Positions 50,928 to 60,748 are shown, counted from the stretch's first letter. The stretch is DNA of 64,000 nt from an uncultured Pseudomonadales bacterium (GCA_958296165.1 OY282447.1:62001-126000); one strand, 5' to 3'. Translations and numbers: made by a program. Notes: a model not told the origin generated them from the letters alone.

Positions 50928-52290
50928 ACTGCTGCCGCTGGTCTTGTTCGCGGTGGTGGTCATCGCGCTCTTGGCCGGCTACGCGGTGGCGCCAACGTTG
51001 GCCGGGGCGGCGCTCTTGTTCGCATTCGGCGGTGCGGCGTTCGGCGTGTTCGACCTGCGCGATCTCGGCTTTCTGCCCAGCCGGCTGTTCGGCATCGTCA
51101 CCAACCAGACGCTGATCGCGGTGCCGCTGTTCGTGCTGATGGGCGTCACACTGGAGCGCACGCGCATCGCGCAGACGCTGCTCGAGAGCTTCTCGGCGCT
51201 GCTCGGCGCCGTACCGGGCGGCTTGGGGATGGCGGTGATCGCGATGGGGGCGCTGCTTGCGGCGAGCACGGGCATCGTCGGCGCTACCGTGGTCACCATG
51301 GGGCTCATCGCGCTGCCTACCATGCTGCGCCAAGGCTACGACTCGAAGCTCGCCACCGGCACGATCTGCGCTACCGGCACGCTAGGCCAAATCATCCCGC
51401 CATCGATCGCCTTGGTGCTGCTCGGCGACGTGCTGTCTAGCGCCTACAGCCAAGCGCAACTTGGCCTGGGAGTGTTGTCGCCGAAGACGGTGTCGGTGGG
51501 CGATCTATTCGCGGGCGCCTTGTTGCCGGGCCTGGTGCTGGTCGGCTTCTACTTCGTCTACGTCGCCGTCGCCGCCTTCCTGCGCCCGGAGCGAGCGCCC
51601 AGCACGCACGTCGACCACGGAGCGCGACCGCCCATGCGCCAGCTCGTGCGCGGTCTCGCGCCGCCATGTGTACTCATGGTGGCCGTGCTGGGCTCGATTC
51701 TGGCCGGCTACGCCACGCCTACGGAGGCGGCTGGCGTGGGGGCCTTCGGGGCATTGGTTCTGGCGCTGCTCTACCGCTCGTTGAGCGTGCGGGTGCTGCG
51801 CGAAATCTGCCAAGCCACGCTGAAGACCACGGCGATGGTGTTCTTCATCCTCATCGGCGCTTCGGTGTTCTCTCTGGTGTTTCGGGGCTACGGCGGCGAC
51901 GCGCTGGTGCAGGAGCTGTTTGCGGACATGCCCGGCGGCCTGTGGGGCGCCACGCTGGTCGTCATGCTGGTGATCTTCGTGCTCGGCTTCATTCTCGACT
52001 TCATCGAAATCACCTATGTGGTCGTACCAATCGTCGCGCCGGTGCTGTTGGCCATGGGGCTCGATCCCATCTGGCTCGGCGTGCTGATCGCCGTGAATCT
52101 GCAAGCCTCGTTTCTAACCCCGCCGTTCGGCTTCGCGCTGTTCTACCTGCGCGGAGTTGCGCCGCCGGCGGTGCGAACGCTGGACATCTACCGTGGGGTG
52201 GCGCCGTTCGTTCTGCTGCAGCTGTGCTTGATGGGGTTGTTGGTGGCGGTGCCGGCTCTGGCCACTTGGCTGCCTGGGGTGCTGTACTGA
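50920..52290 (+). CDS. TRAP transporter large permease, DctM type
   Basis: 456 residues, about 12-14 helices. DctM features include F-V-L-M-G-V-T-L-E-R-T, G-I-V-G-A-T-V-V-T-M-G-L, A-T-G-T-I-C-A-T-G-T-L-G-Q-I-I-P-P-S-I and, at the end, P-P-F-G-F-A-L-F-Y-L-R-G. It is the transport channel subunit. No DctP is adjacent; the Tat-exported DctP at 35613-36662 is the nearest candidate partner. Confidence 0.9.
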   Translation: MLELLPLVLFAVVVIALLAGYAVAPTLAGAALLFAFGGAAFGVFDLRDLGFLPSRLFGIVTNQTLIAVPLFVLMGVTLERTRIAQTLLESFSALLGAVPGGLGMAVIAMGALLAASTGIVGATVVTMGLIALPTMLRQGYDSKLATGTICATGTLGQIIPPSIALVLLGDVLSSAYSQAQLGLGVLSPKTVSVGDLFAGALLPGLVLVGFYFVYVAVAAFLRPERAPSTHVDHGARPPMRQLVRGLAPPCVLMVAVLGSILAGYATPTEAAGVGAFGALVLALLYRSLSVRVLREICQATLKTTAMVFFILIGASVFSLVFRGYGGDALVQELFADMPGGLWGATLVVMLVIFVLGFILDFIEITYVVVPIVAPVLLAMGLDPIWLGVLIAVNLQASFLTPPFGFALFYLRGVAPPAVRTLDIYRGVAPFVLLQLCLMGLLVAVPALATWLPGVLY

Positions 52291-52374
52291 CGCCAGACGT
52301 CGTTGCAGTACGAGCCGGCGCTGCGAGCGTCGATGTGCTTTACTGCCTCGTCGGGGCGATCATAGGGAGAGAAC

Positions 52375-54315
52375 ATGATCTCGATGCGTGGCCTTGTGCT
52401 TGCCGCGATGTGCATCCGGGCGGCGGCGCTGGCGGCGGAACCGGGAGAATGGCCGCATCACGGCGGCGACCACGCCAGCAGCAAGTATGCGGCGTTGGCC
52501 CAGATCGACTCCAGCAACTTCGGCAAGCTGGAAGTGGCGTGGCGCTGGCGCTCTGCGGACCATCGCATCGCTCGCGAGAAGCTCTACGCCACCGGCGACT
52601 ATCGGGCAACGCCGCTGATGGTGGGCGGCAAGGTCTATGCCGCCACCTCGCACGGCCAAGTGGCGGCCTTGGAGGCCGGCACGGGGCGCGAGCTCTGGGT
52701 GGTGGATCCGCAGAGCTACATGCATGGCATGCCGAACATGCAGCCCCTGCAAACGCGCGGCATCGAGTACTGGACGGATGGATTGGCGGAGCGCGTGTTC
52801 GTGGCCACGCTCGGCAAGCAGCTGGTATCCATCAATGCCGCCACGGGCGAGCTCGACGCCAACTTCGGTAGCGGCGGCATCGTCGATCTGCGCAACGATC
52901 TGGGCCCCGGCGACTACGAGATCAACAACGTCACCCACGGTGCGCCGCCGATTGCGGTGGGCAACAGCGTCATCGTCGGTTCGAAGATCTTCGACTACAT
53001 CCTCACCAACACCAGCCCGCCCGGGCATGTACGCGCCTATGACGTATACACCGGCAAGCTCAAGTGGCGCTTCCACACTATCCCGCGCGAGGGCGAGCCG
53101 TTCGTGGAGACTTGGCAGGACGATTCCTGGCGCAAGGCCGGCAACACCAACGTGTGGACGATGATGGCGGCGGACGAGGAACTAGGGCTCGTCTATCTGC
53201 CTGTTTCCACGGCCACCAACGACTACTACGGCGGCAACCGCCCAGGCGCCAACGTGTACGCGGAGAGCCTAGTGTGCGTGGACGCGGCAACGGGCAAGCG
53301 CGTGTGGCACTACCAAACGATCCACCACGGGCTTTGGGACTACGACGTGGCCGCGGCGCCGAATCTGGTGGACATCGTTGTGGATGGCAAGCGCATCAAG
53401 GCGGTGGCGCAAGTGTCCAAGACGGCGTTCACCTACGTATTCGATCGCCGCACGGGCGAGCCGGTGTGGCCTATCGAGGAACGCGCCGTACCGGCGAGCG
53501 ACGTGCCGGGCGAGCAGAGCCATCCCACGCAGCCGCACCCCACCAAGCCGGCGCCCTTCGACCGGCAAGGCATCGGCGCGGACGATCTCATCGACTTCAC
53601 GCCGGAACTCAAGGCCGAAGCGGTTGAGATCGCCAAGGGGTTCCGGCTAGGGCCGATCTTCACGCCGCCCATCGTCAAGAATGCCGGCGGCAAGCGCGGC
53701 ACGATCGTGATGCCGGGCGCCGGCGGCGGCGCGAACTTCCCCGGCGCCTCGGTGGATCCCGAAACCGGCATCCTCTATGTGGAATCCGTAACGCGGCCTA
53801 CCGGCATGGCGCTGACGGCGCCAAGTGCCGACACTTCCGACTGGCGATACGTCATCGAATATCAGCCTTTGCGTGGGCCGCGTGGCTTGCCGCTGGTGAA
53901 GCCGCCCTACCGGCGCATCACGGCCATCGACCTGAATACGGCGGAACACGTCTGGCAGATTCCGTTCGGACGCGGCCCGGTGGATCATCCGGCGCTCAAG
54001 GGCCTGGATTTGGGGCCGCTCGGCAGCGTCTATTCAGACGTAGTGGCGGAAGGAGGCATCCTGGTCACCAAGACGCTGCTCATTGCCTACCTCGCCAAAC
54101 GCGACGAGTTCGGCGACCGAGCCGCAACCGGCTCGCTGCTCCGCGCCTACGACAAAGCCACCGGCGCACTGCTCGGCGAGGTGGACGTGGCGGCGCGCCT
54201 GCACGGTGCGCCGATGACCTACATGCACGAGGGACGGCAATACATCGCCGCGGCGGCCGGCGGGCGCAGAGACGATGCGGAGTTGATCGCCTTCGCGTTG
54301 CCGCAAGACGACTGA
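52375..54315 (+). CDS. PQQ-dependent dehydrogenase, quinoprotein family
   Basis: 646 residues from ATG 52375 with AGGGAGAG upstream. The signal peptide ends near A-L-A-A-E, then W-P-H-H-G-G-D opens an eight-bladed propeller with W-docking motifs (F-G-K-L-E-V-A-W-R-W and G-K-L-K-W-R-F-H-T). Soluble or membrane quinoprotein glucose/alcohol dehydrogenases oxidise sugars or alcohols using PQQ and pass electrons to ubiquinone or cytochrome c. No membrane-anchor helices precede the propeller, so it is periplasmic. PQQ synthesis genes are not in the window. Confidence 0.85.
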   Translation: MISMRGLVLAAMCIRAAALAAEPGEWPHHGGDHASSKYAALAQIDSSNFGKLEVAWRWRSADHRIAREKLYATGDYRATPLMVGGKVYAATSHGQVAALEAGTGRELWVVDPQSYMHGMPNMQPLQTRGIEYWTDGLAERVFVATLGKQLVSINAATGELDANFGSGGIVDLRNDLGPGDYEINNVTHGAPPIAVGNSVIVGSKIFDYILTNTSPPGHVRAYDVYTGKLKWRFHTIPREGEPFVETWQDDSWRKAGNTNVWTMMAADEELGLVYLPVSTATNDYYGGNRPGANVYAESLVCVDAATGKRVWHYQTIHHGLWDYDVAAAPNLVDIVVDGKRIKAVAQVSKTAFTYVFDRRTGEPVWPIEERAVPASDVPGEQSHPTQPHPTKPAPFDRQGIGADDLIDFTPELKAEAVEIAKGFRLGPIFTPPIVKNAGGKRGTIVMPGAGGGANFPGASVDPETGILYVESVTRPTGMALTAPSADTSDWRYVIEYQPLRGPRGLPLVKPPYRRITAIDLNTAEHVWQIPFGRGPVDHPALKGLDLGPLGSVYSDVVAEGGILVTKTLLIAYLAKRDEFGDRAATGSLLRAYDKATGALLGEVDVAARLHGAPMTYMHEGRQYIAAAAGGRRDDAELIAFALPQDD

Positions 54316-54365
54316 GCGCTCAGGAGGCAAGCGCAGCAAGAACCGGCGTACACGCGCTTGAGCGG

Positions 54366-55409
54366 TCAATCCTCTCCGGCTGGCGCCGGCGGCTCGCCGT
54401 GCTCTTCGATCCACACCTTCTCCAAGCGCCGGGCGCCGCGCAGCGTGTTGGCCATGGAGTAGTTGCCTTCGTGGCAGGCGTATTCGTACAGGTGCGATTC
54501 CGTCTTCGGCCAAGGCATCTCGCCGGTGTAGGGCGCGACGTAGTCGGGGTCGTACACGGTGAACCGGTACCGCAGGCGGTTGGCGTCCAAGGGCGAGAAC
54601 CGTTCCACCACGCGCAGGCCTTCCCTTGGCACGCCCGGCGAAGACAGGAAGTTCGTCGTCTCCACAACCAGCGTGTCGTCCTCCCACCAGCCGATGGAGT
54701 CGCCGCCTAGCGAGCGGATGTCTGCCGGCACGTGTTCGGAGTCGAGGCGTACGATGCGCGCCCAATGCATCCACTCGATCAAGATCAGCACATGGTGCTC
54801 GGTTTGCACGATCACCTTCATGTTGTTGTAGACCACCGGCAGGGCCGGCACGGTCACATGGCCCAGATACAGGCATCTGTCGCGCAGCGTCATGCCTTCG
54901 GGGTTGTCGTACGGATCCTGACCGGTGCGTAGCCACCAGGCGGTGCCGTCGTCCCTGCCCCACCATTCGGGGCGCAAGGTCGCTCGGCGCGCCCTGCCGG
55001 CTGCGGAGACTGCCGGCAGCCTGCCGTTGGGCGGGTCGACGATGATCGATGTGCGGTATTCGCCGTCGATCTGGAACATGGTGCTGCCCGGGTCGAACCA
55101 GAAGTAGTCGTAGCTGCGGGCGTCCACGTTGGCGCCTTTCTGCGGCGGGCTGCGATCCGGATCCGCGCGAGCGTATGCCGCCGCCATGCGGGCCGCCTGG
55201 TCGCGTTCGACCTTGGCGGCTTCGGCCGCATCCAGTGTGCGGTTGTCGCCGTGCCTGGCGGGACGGGTGTAGGGCGTGAGCGTGCCAACGTCGTAGCGGC
55301 CCGAGAAATCCGGCTTGCCATTCGCGGTGCGCGGAAAATCCTCGGCGCTGGCAGCGCCAGCGGCGGCCAGCAACAGCGAGAGGGCAGCAATCCGATGGTT
55401 GAAAGCCAT
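54366..55409 (-). CDS. Secreted protein of unknown function (G-K-P-D-F-S-G family)
   Basis: 347 residues from ATG 55409, GAGGAG upstream. A signal peptide (L-S-L-L-L-A-A-A-G-A-A-S-A-E) is followed by R-T-A-N-G-K-P-D-F-S-G-R-Y, a start seen in a broad family of exported proteins often found near catabolic gene clusters. The Trp/Tyr-rich body (F-W-F-D-P-G, W-W-E-D-D-T-L-V-V-E-T-T-N-F) looks beta-rich. Its biochemical role is unknown. It is the last gene of a leftward group with the ligase and amidohydrolase. Confidence 0.65.
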   Translation of the reverse strand: MAFNHRIAALSLLLAAAGAASAEDFPRTANGKPDFSGRYDVGTLTPYTRPARHGDNRTLDAAEAAKVERDQAARMAAAYARADPDRSPPQKGANVDARSYDYFWFDPGSTMFQIDGEYRTSIIVDPPNGRLPAVSAAGRARRATLRPEWWGRDDGTAWWLRTGQDPYDNPEGMTLRDRCLYLGHVTVPALPVVYNNMKVIVQTEHHVLILIEWMHWARIVRLDSEHVPADIRSLGGDSIGWWEDDTLVVETTNFLSSPGVPREGLRVVERFSPLDANRLRYRFTVYDPDYVAPYTGEMPWPKTESHLYEYACHEGNYSMANTLRGARRLEKVWIEEHGEPPAPAGED

Positions 55410-55435
55410 GCTCCTCACCTCTCCAACACGATTCC

Positions 55436-56989
55436 TCACACGATCCGGCTGCCGGTCCTACCCCAATACTCGTCCTTCAGCAGCCGCTTGTAGAGTTTGC
55501 CGGTGGGCAGGCGCGGCAGTTCGTCGCGGAAATCCACGCTCTTGGGGCACTTGTAGTGAGCGAGGTGTTCGCGGGCGTAGGCGATCAGCTCCGCTTCCAA
55601 GGCAGGGCCGCGTTCAACGTCGGGCAAAAGCTGCACCACTGCCTTCACTTCCTCGCCCATCTCCTCGTTGGGCACGCCGATCACGGCCGCATCGGCCACC
55701 TTGGGGTGCATCACCAAGGCGTGCTCGATCTCCTGGGGATAGATGTTCACGCCGCCGGAGATAATCATGAACGTGGCGCGGTCGGTGAGGTACAGATAGC
55801 CCTCGTCGTCCACATAGCCGACGTCGCCGAGCGCGGACCAGTTGGCGTGCTTTGGGTGCTGGGCGTCTTTCGTCTTCTCCGGATCCTTCAAGTACTCGAA
55901 CGGCATCGCCGGCAGCTCGAAGTAGACGATGCCCGGCTCGCCGTTGGGCAGCTCGTTGCCGTCCTCGTCGCAGACGTGGATGACGCCGAGCAGCGACCGA
56001 CCGACGGTGCCGGGATGGGCCAGCCACTCGTCCGGGCCGCAGTGGGTGAAGCCGTTCATCTCCGTGCCGCCGTAGTATTCGTAGATGATCGGCCCCCACC
56101 AATCGAACATCTGGCGCTTCACGGCCGGCGGGCACGGCGCGGCAGCGTGGATGGCCACCGTGTGCGACGACAAATCGAAGCCGCTGCGGTCTGCTTCCGG
56201 CAGCTTCAACATGCGGGTGAACATCGTCGGCACCCACTGGCTATGCGTGACCTTGTAGTCCTCAATGGCCTGCAAGGACTGCACCGGGTCGAAGCGGCGC
56301 AGCATGACGACTGTGGCACCAAGCGCCTGCACGGCCTGGCAGAAGCCGATGGGCGCCGAGTGGTACAGCGGCGCGGGCGAGAGGTAGACGGCGTTTTCGT
56401 CAAAGCCCCACAGCGCCTGCTGCAAACCAGTCGCGACACCCGTGTCGTCGTCGATGGAACCTTCGGGGAGTGGTCGAAAGATGCCTTTGGGCCGGCCGGT
56501 GGTGCCGGAGCTGTACAGCATGAACGCGCCGGCCGGCTCTTCGGCCAAGGGTTCGGCACGCTGCGTCGCCAGCGCCTCGTCGAGATCCTCGAAGCCGGCC
56601 ACTGCGCCATCGGCCATCAGCCACGTGTGGCAATTGGGCGCATGAGCGGGAATGTCGGCGGCGGACTCGGCCAGCGCCCTCGAGGCTACCAGCACTTGGG
56701 ATTCGGAGTTGTCCACGATGTAGGCAGCTTCCTCAGCGGTGAGGTAGCGATTCACGGTAGTGAGGTAGAGGCCGGAGCGAAACGCCGCCCAAACCACATC
56801 GAAGAAGGCGAGGTTGTTCTCCATGAAGAGGGAGACGTGGTCGCCGCGCCGCAACCCGCGCTGCCACATGAGCTGCGCTAGGCGATTCGAGCGGTCGTTG
56901 AGCTCTCCATAGGTGCGCACCTGCCCGGTGGCCGCATCGATGACCGCCGGCTTGTCGGGAAACAGCTTCGCCCAGCGACCCGGATACAC
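55436..56989 (-). CDS. Acyl-CoA synthetase, FadD-like
   Basis: 517 residues from GTG 56989. The AMP site F-M-L-Y-S-S-G-T-T-G-R-P-K, Y-Y-G-G-T-E-M-N, D-V-G-Y-V-D-D-E-G-Y, D-R-A-T-F-M-I-I-S-G-G-V-N-I-Y-P-Q-E-I-E and final L-P-R-L-P-T-G-K-L-Y-K define a complete fatty-acyl or aryl-CoA ligase. Aromatic or branched acids are as likely as long-chain fatty acids. It lies in a catabolic group with the amidohydrolase and luciferase-like enzyme. Confidence 0.85.
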   Translation of the reverse strand: MYPGRWAKLFPDKPAVIDAATGQVRTYGELNDRSNRLAQLMWQRGLRRGDHVSLFMENNLAFFDVVWAAFRSGLYLTTVNRYLTAEEAAYIVDNSESQVLVASRALAESAADIPAHAPNCHTWLMADGAVAGFEDLDEALATQRAEPLAEEPAGAFMLYSSGTTGRPKGIFRPLPEGSIDDDTGVATGLQQALWGFDENAVYLSPAPLYHSAPIGFCQAVQALGATVVMLRRFDPVQSLQAIEDYKVTHSQWVPTMFTRMLKLPEADRSGFDLSSHTVAIHAAAPCPPAVKRQMFDWWGPIIYEYYGGTEMNGFTHCGPDEWLAHPGTVGRSLLGVIHVCDEDGNELPNGEPGIVYFELPAMPFEYLKDPEKTKDAQHPKHANWSALGDVGYVDDEGYLYLTDRATFMIISGGVNIYPQEIEHALVMHPKVADAAVIGVPNEEMGEEVKAVVQLLPDVERGPALEAELIAYAREHLAHYKCPKSVDFRDELPRLPTGKLYKRLLKDEYWGRTGSRIV

Positions 56990-57037
56990 TTCGGCCTCCG
57001 CCTGGTCCGATGGATCGTCCTATCGACCGACCGTGGC

Positions 57038-58678
57038 CTACCGACCGTGGCGCAGCACCTGCCCGGCTCGTTCGCCGGTGTGCTCGCCGTCCACCAGCGT
57101 TACCGCGCCGTTCACGACAGTGGCTTTGTAGCCCATCGACTTCTGGATGTAGCGCGGTGCGCCGCCGGGGAAGTCATGCACCAGTTGCGGCTGGCGTTCG
57201 GCCACCTTGGCGGGGTCGAAGACGTTCACGTCGGCCTTCATTCCGCTGGCGAGCCTGCCGCGGTCGGTCAACCCCAGCACTCTGGCCGGCCCGGAAGTGA
57301 GACGGCGCACGCCTTCGCCCAGGCTGTAGAGGCCAGCGTCGCGGATCCAGTGCGAGAGCACGAAACTTGGCCAGCCGGCGTCCATGATCTGCGAGACGTG
57401 CGCCCCGGCGTCGCCCAAGCTGGGGAAGATGTGCTCGCTCTTGAAGAGGTCGCCCAGCTCCTTCAGGCTTTGGTTGAACATGCGCAGATTGAAGAGCGCC
57501 CGGCCATCCGTTTCATCGGAGAGGCGCAGGAAGGTCTCTACCCAGTGTTCGCCGGCAGCGGCGGCTTGCGCCTCTAGGTTCTGATCCGCCGGCGCGGTGT
57601 AGTTCGGGCAATCTTCGGCACCGAGATAGAACACGTTCGTCATCGGGAAGCGGCGCTGCATGGCCTTGCCTTCCGCCACCAGCTTGGCGCGCGTGTCGGC
57701 ATCGCGGATCGCCGCCAGGCGGCTGGCGAGATCTTTCTTGCGCAGCGCGTCCCACGTTTCGCCCTGCACCGGCAGGGCGGATTGCAGGCCGAACATGAAG
57801 CCGGAGCCACGTACTTGGGTAATGGCGGTTAGGTCGCCGTGCCGGCTGAGTTTGGCGAGGTTCTCGGCCTGCGCCTTGCCGGAGCCTTCCTGCGGGCCGG
57901 TGCCGTAGCTGAACAGGATGCGGCCCTTGGTGGTCTCCGCCATTGCCTTCAGCACTTCGAAGTTGGCGCCTACAGCCTGCATCAGGCCGTTGCGCGGGCC
58001 AACCGCCTTGGCGATCTCGACCAGCTCGATGGGGTCGGCGAAGGTGCCAGGAATGGAGCGGCCGTCCGGCAGCTTGTGCGGCGGATAGCGGTTCGTGGAG
58101 AAGCCTACTGCGCCGTCGTCGATGGAACGGGCTACCACTTCTGCCATGCTGGCGCGCTCCTCTGGCGTCGCCTGTTCCTCAACGGCGCGGTCGCCCATCA
58201 CATAGAAGCGCACCGCGCAGTGGCCTACCATGCCGGCCACGTTCAAGGCCGGATCGAGGCGCTCGATGGCGTCCAGGTAGCCGCCGTAGCCTTCCCAATC
58301 CCATGGCAGGCCGGTGAGGATGGCGTTCTTGGGGATGTCTTCGACCGTCTCCATCATGGCGGCGAGCAGCTCTACGTCCTTGGGCTTGCAGGGCGCGAAG
58401 GTGACGCCGCAGTTGCCCATCAGCGCAGTCGTGACGCCGTGCCAGCTCACCGGCGTCATCTCGGGATCCCAGCCGATCTGCGCGTCCAGATGGGTGTGCA
58501 AGTCTACGAAGCCGGGCGTAACCGCGAGACCGCGCGCGTCGATCTCCCGTTTGCCCTTGCCGTGTACCTGCCCTACCGCGACGATGCTGTCGCCATCGAT
58601 GGCGAGGTCGCCCGCCACCGGCTCCGCGCCGGTGCCGTCGATGATCTCGCCGCCCCGAATTACGATGTCGTGTGCCAT
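57038..58678 (-). CDS. N-acyl-D-amino-acid deacylase-type amidohydrolase
   Basis: 546 residues, GGAGAGAG upstream. The metal motif V-D-L-H-T-H-L-D and later G-H-C-A-V-R, D-A-G-A-H-V-S-Q-I belong to the D-aminoacylase group of the amidohydrolase superfamily; G-D-L-A-I-D-G-D-S-I-V-A-V-G and the C-terminal A-D-V-N-V-F-D-P are the composite beta domain. It hydrolyses an N-acyl amide; the substrate is unknown. Commonly found with acyl-CoA ligases in marine proteobacteria. Confidence 0.85.
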   Translation of the reverse strand: MAHDIVIRGGEIIDGTGAEPVAGDLAIDGDSIVAVGQVHGKGKREIDARGLAVTPGFVDLHTHLDAQIGWDPEMTPVSWHGVTTALMGNCGVTFAPCKPKDVELLAAMMETVEDIPKNAILTGLPWDWEGYGGYLDAIERLDPALNVAGMVGHCAVRFYVMGDRAVEEQATPEERASMAEVVARSIDDGAVGFSTNRYPPHKLPDGRSIPGTFADPIELVEIAKAVGPRNGLMQAVGANFEVLKAMAETTKGRILFSYGTGPQEGSGKAQAENLAKLSRHGDLTAITQVRGSGFMFGLQSALPVQGETWDALRKKDLASRLAAIRDADTRAKLVAEGKAMQRRFPMTNVFYLGAEDCPNYTAPADQNLEAQAAAAGEHWVETFLRLSDETDGRALFNLRMFNQSLKELGDLFKSEHIFPSLGDAGAHVSQIMDAGWPSFVLSHWIRDAGLYSLGEGVRRLTSGPARVLGLTDRGRLASGMKADVNVFDPAKVAERQPQLVHDFPGGAPRYIQKSMGYKATVVNGAVTLVDGEHTGERAGQVLRHGR

Positions 58679-58732
58679 TCCAACTCTCTCCCAAATTGTC
58701 CGTTTTCGTCTCGCCTAAGAGACCGCCTGCAT

Positions 58733-59656
58733 TCAATCAAATGCCGAGACGATGTCCTCCTCGACACGCTCGAACGCTTCGACTTGGCCGGTGGGGATGG
58801 CGCCGAACATGATCTCTGCCACGCCTTCCTTCTCGAACTCGCCGATGCGGTCGATGATCTGATTCTTGGGGCCGGCCATCGAACCCGGCCCCAGCGCTTT
58901 CTGGAACCGCTCGATGCGTTCCTGATCGTCCGTAATCTGCAACGGCATCAAAAGCGTGCGCTTGATCTCGGCCGGATCGCGGCCGACGTTGGCGCAGTGC
59001 TTCTCCAGCACGCCGACCTTGTGCCGGTACACCTCCAGCGACATGCCCTGGCCAGCCCAGCCGTCCATGTTGAAAATGTCGCCGTACATGGCGAGGGTGC
59101 GCAGCGTGCGGCGCTCGCCGGTGCCGCCGACCATGATCGGAATGTGTGGTTTCTGGTAGCAGCCCGGCGACAGCGGCGCATGATCGAGCCGGTAGTACTT
59201 GCCCTGGTAGTCCACCGGCCCGTCGGCGGTGAACAGCAGCCGCAGCAGCTCGCATGCTTCCTGAAAGCGATCCTGGCGTTCCTTCATGGAAGGGAACGTC
59301 CAGCCATACGCTTCGTGCTCGCGCTTGAACCAAGCCGCCCCCAAGGCCAGCTCGAAACGGCCAAGGGATGCTTGATCCAGCGTTGTCGCCATCTTGGCCA
59401 GCAGGCCGGGGTTGCGGTAGGTGTTGCCCAGCACCAAGTGGCCTAGGCGCAGCTTCTGCGTCATCCCCGCCGCCACGCTGATGAGCGTAAAGCCCTCGAA
59501 GGCGGTGAAGTGTTCCTCCTCACGGCGGCCGGGCGGGGGCAGAAAGTGGTCGGCGAACCAGATGCTGTTCCAGCGCGTGCCTTCCATTGCGTTGATGGAC
59601 GCCTTGATGTCGTGCCACGTGGTGCGATAGCAGTTCACCTGCACACCGAATTTCAT
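58733..59656 (-). CDS. Luciferase-like (LLM) flavin/F420-dependent oxidoreductase
   Basis: 307 residues, strong AAGGAGGACG before the ATG. LLM features: F-G-V-Q-V-N, I-W-F-A-D-H-F, L-R-L-G-H-L-V-L-G-N-T-Y-R-N-P, A-L-G-A-A-W-F and P-I-M-V-G-G-T-G-E-R-R. Members oxidise or reduce organic substrates with FMN or F420. Its divergent LysR neighbour probably controls it. Confidence 0.85.
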   Translation of the reverse strand: MKFGVQVNCYRTTWHDIKASINAMEGTRWNSIWFADHFLPPPGRREEEHFTAFEGFTLISVAAGMTQKLRLGHLVLGNTYRNPGLLAKMATTLDQASLGRFELALGAAWFKREHEAYGWTFPSMKERQDRFQEACELLRLLFTADGPVDYQGKYYRLDHAPLSPGCYQKPHIPIMVGGTGERRTLRTLAMYGDIFNMDGWAGQGMSLEVYRHKVGVLEKHCANVGRDPAEIKRTLLMPLQITDDQERIERFQKALGPGSMAGPKNQIIDRIGEFEKEGVAEIMFGAIPTGQVEAFERVEEDIVSAFD

Positions 59657-59794
59657 ACGTCCTCCTTAACTAGCCATGCACACGCTCTGGCCACCTGGCC
59701 ATGCGCACACGTGTCGGTTCCCTCGGCTTGGGCTTGTCTACCACGACCATTCACGGGTTCTGGCACAATGTCCAATACCGTTTCACAGTGGTTC

Positions 59795-59813
59795 CCATAA
59801 CATTTTCTTATGG
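59795..59813. promoter_or_regulatory. Candidate LysR operator overlapping its own start codon
   Basis: CCATAA and TTATGG form a perfect inverted repeat around seven bases, a T-N11-A-type dyad. It covers the ATG at 59810, so binding would block the regulator's own translation start region. The spacer to the divergent oxidoreductase gene is 153 bases, room for both promoters. Confidence 0.45.
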
Positions 59814-60748
59814 CTCTGAGGCTTCATGGCGTAGACCTGCGGCGCATGAACTGCATCGTGGAAGCGGCGCGGGCCGGCTCGATCACCGCCGCGGCGCAGA
59901 CTTTGGCGATCACTCAGCCGGCTCTCACGCGCACCATCGCCGAGGTCGAAGAAGCGCTGGCCGCGCAGTTGTTCGAACGCCATCCGCGCGGCATCGAACT
60001 CACCGACGCAGGCGAGATCTTCGTTGCCCGCGCACGGCAGATTCTCGGCGACGTCGACGATCTGCTATTCGACCTCCGCGAAGGCCAGCAGGTGCTCACC
60101 GGCCGCGTGCGCCTAGGCGTTGCGCCGCGCGGCTATCAGCAATACGCCGCCGCTGCTTTGGTCGCGCTGGCCCGCGCCCATCCCGGCGTCACGGTGGAAA
60201 TCGTCACCGGCACCGCCCAAACCCTGTGCCCGCGTCTGCTGCGCGGCGAGCTGAATCTCATTCTCGGCTCATCGAGCCACTTGGCGCGCTGGCCGGACCT
60301 GCTGGTGCGCGAACTCGCGCCTACCTACTTCGCCTGCCTGTTCCGCCGCGATCATCCTATCCGCAGCTTGAGCCGCGTTGCCGAGACGGACGTATTCCGC
60401 TATCCCGTGGCGTTCCCGGAGAGCGTCGAACCGGCGCACTCGGATCTGGCCCGGCGCTATGCCGCCAACGGCTTGCCGCCGCTGCAGCCACGCTACGCCA
60501 GCGACGACTTCGGCATCGTGCAACGGCTGGTTGCTGGCACGGACGCCTACCACCCGCTTACGCATCCAGCGCCGGATTTCGGGGGCCTAGGCAAGGCATT
60601 CTTCCTGCTTACCGATGTGGTGCAACTGCCGACCCACCACATCAGCATCGCTCGCGCGCCGCAGCGCCCGGCCACCGCGGCGGCGGAGCAGTTGGAGAAG
60701 CTGTTGCGCAGCAGCGTGGGCGCAAGGGGCTCGGAAAAGAGCGGCTAG
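59810..60748 (+). CDS. LysR-family transcriptional regulator
   Basis: 312 residues. The N-terminal winged helix is classical: F/C-I-V-E-A-A-R-A-G-S-I-T-A-A-A-Q-T-L-A-I-T-Q-P-A-L-T-R-T-I, then L-F-E-R-H-P-R-G-I-E-L-T-D-A-G. The effector domain follows (G-R-V-R-L-G-V-A, R-G-E-L-N-L-I-L-G). It probably regulates the divergent leftward operon starting with the LLM oxidoreductase, in response to a compound of that pathway. Confidence 0.9.
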   Translation: MALRLHGVDLRRMNCIVEAARAGSITAAAQTLAITQPALTRTIAEVEEALAAQLFERHPRGIELTDAGEIFVARARQILGDVDDLLFDLREGQQVLTGRVRLGVAPRGYQQYAAAALVALARAHPGVTVEIVTGTAQTLCPRLLRGELNLILGSSSHLARWPDLLVRELAPTYFACLFRRDHPIRSLSRVAETDVFRYPVAFPESVEPAHSDLARRYAANGLPPLQPRYASDDFGIVQRLVAGTDAYHPLTHPAPDFGGLGKAFFLLTDVVQLPTHHISIARAPQRPATAAAEQLEKLLRSSVGARGSEKSG

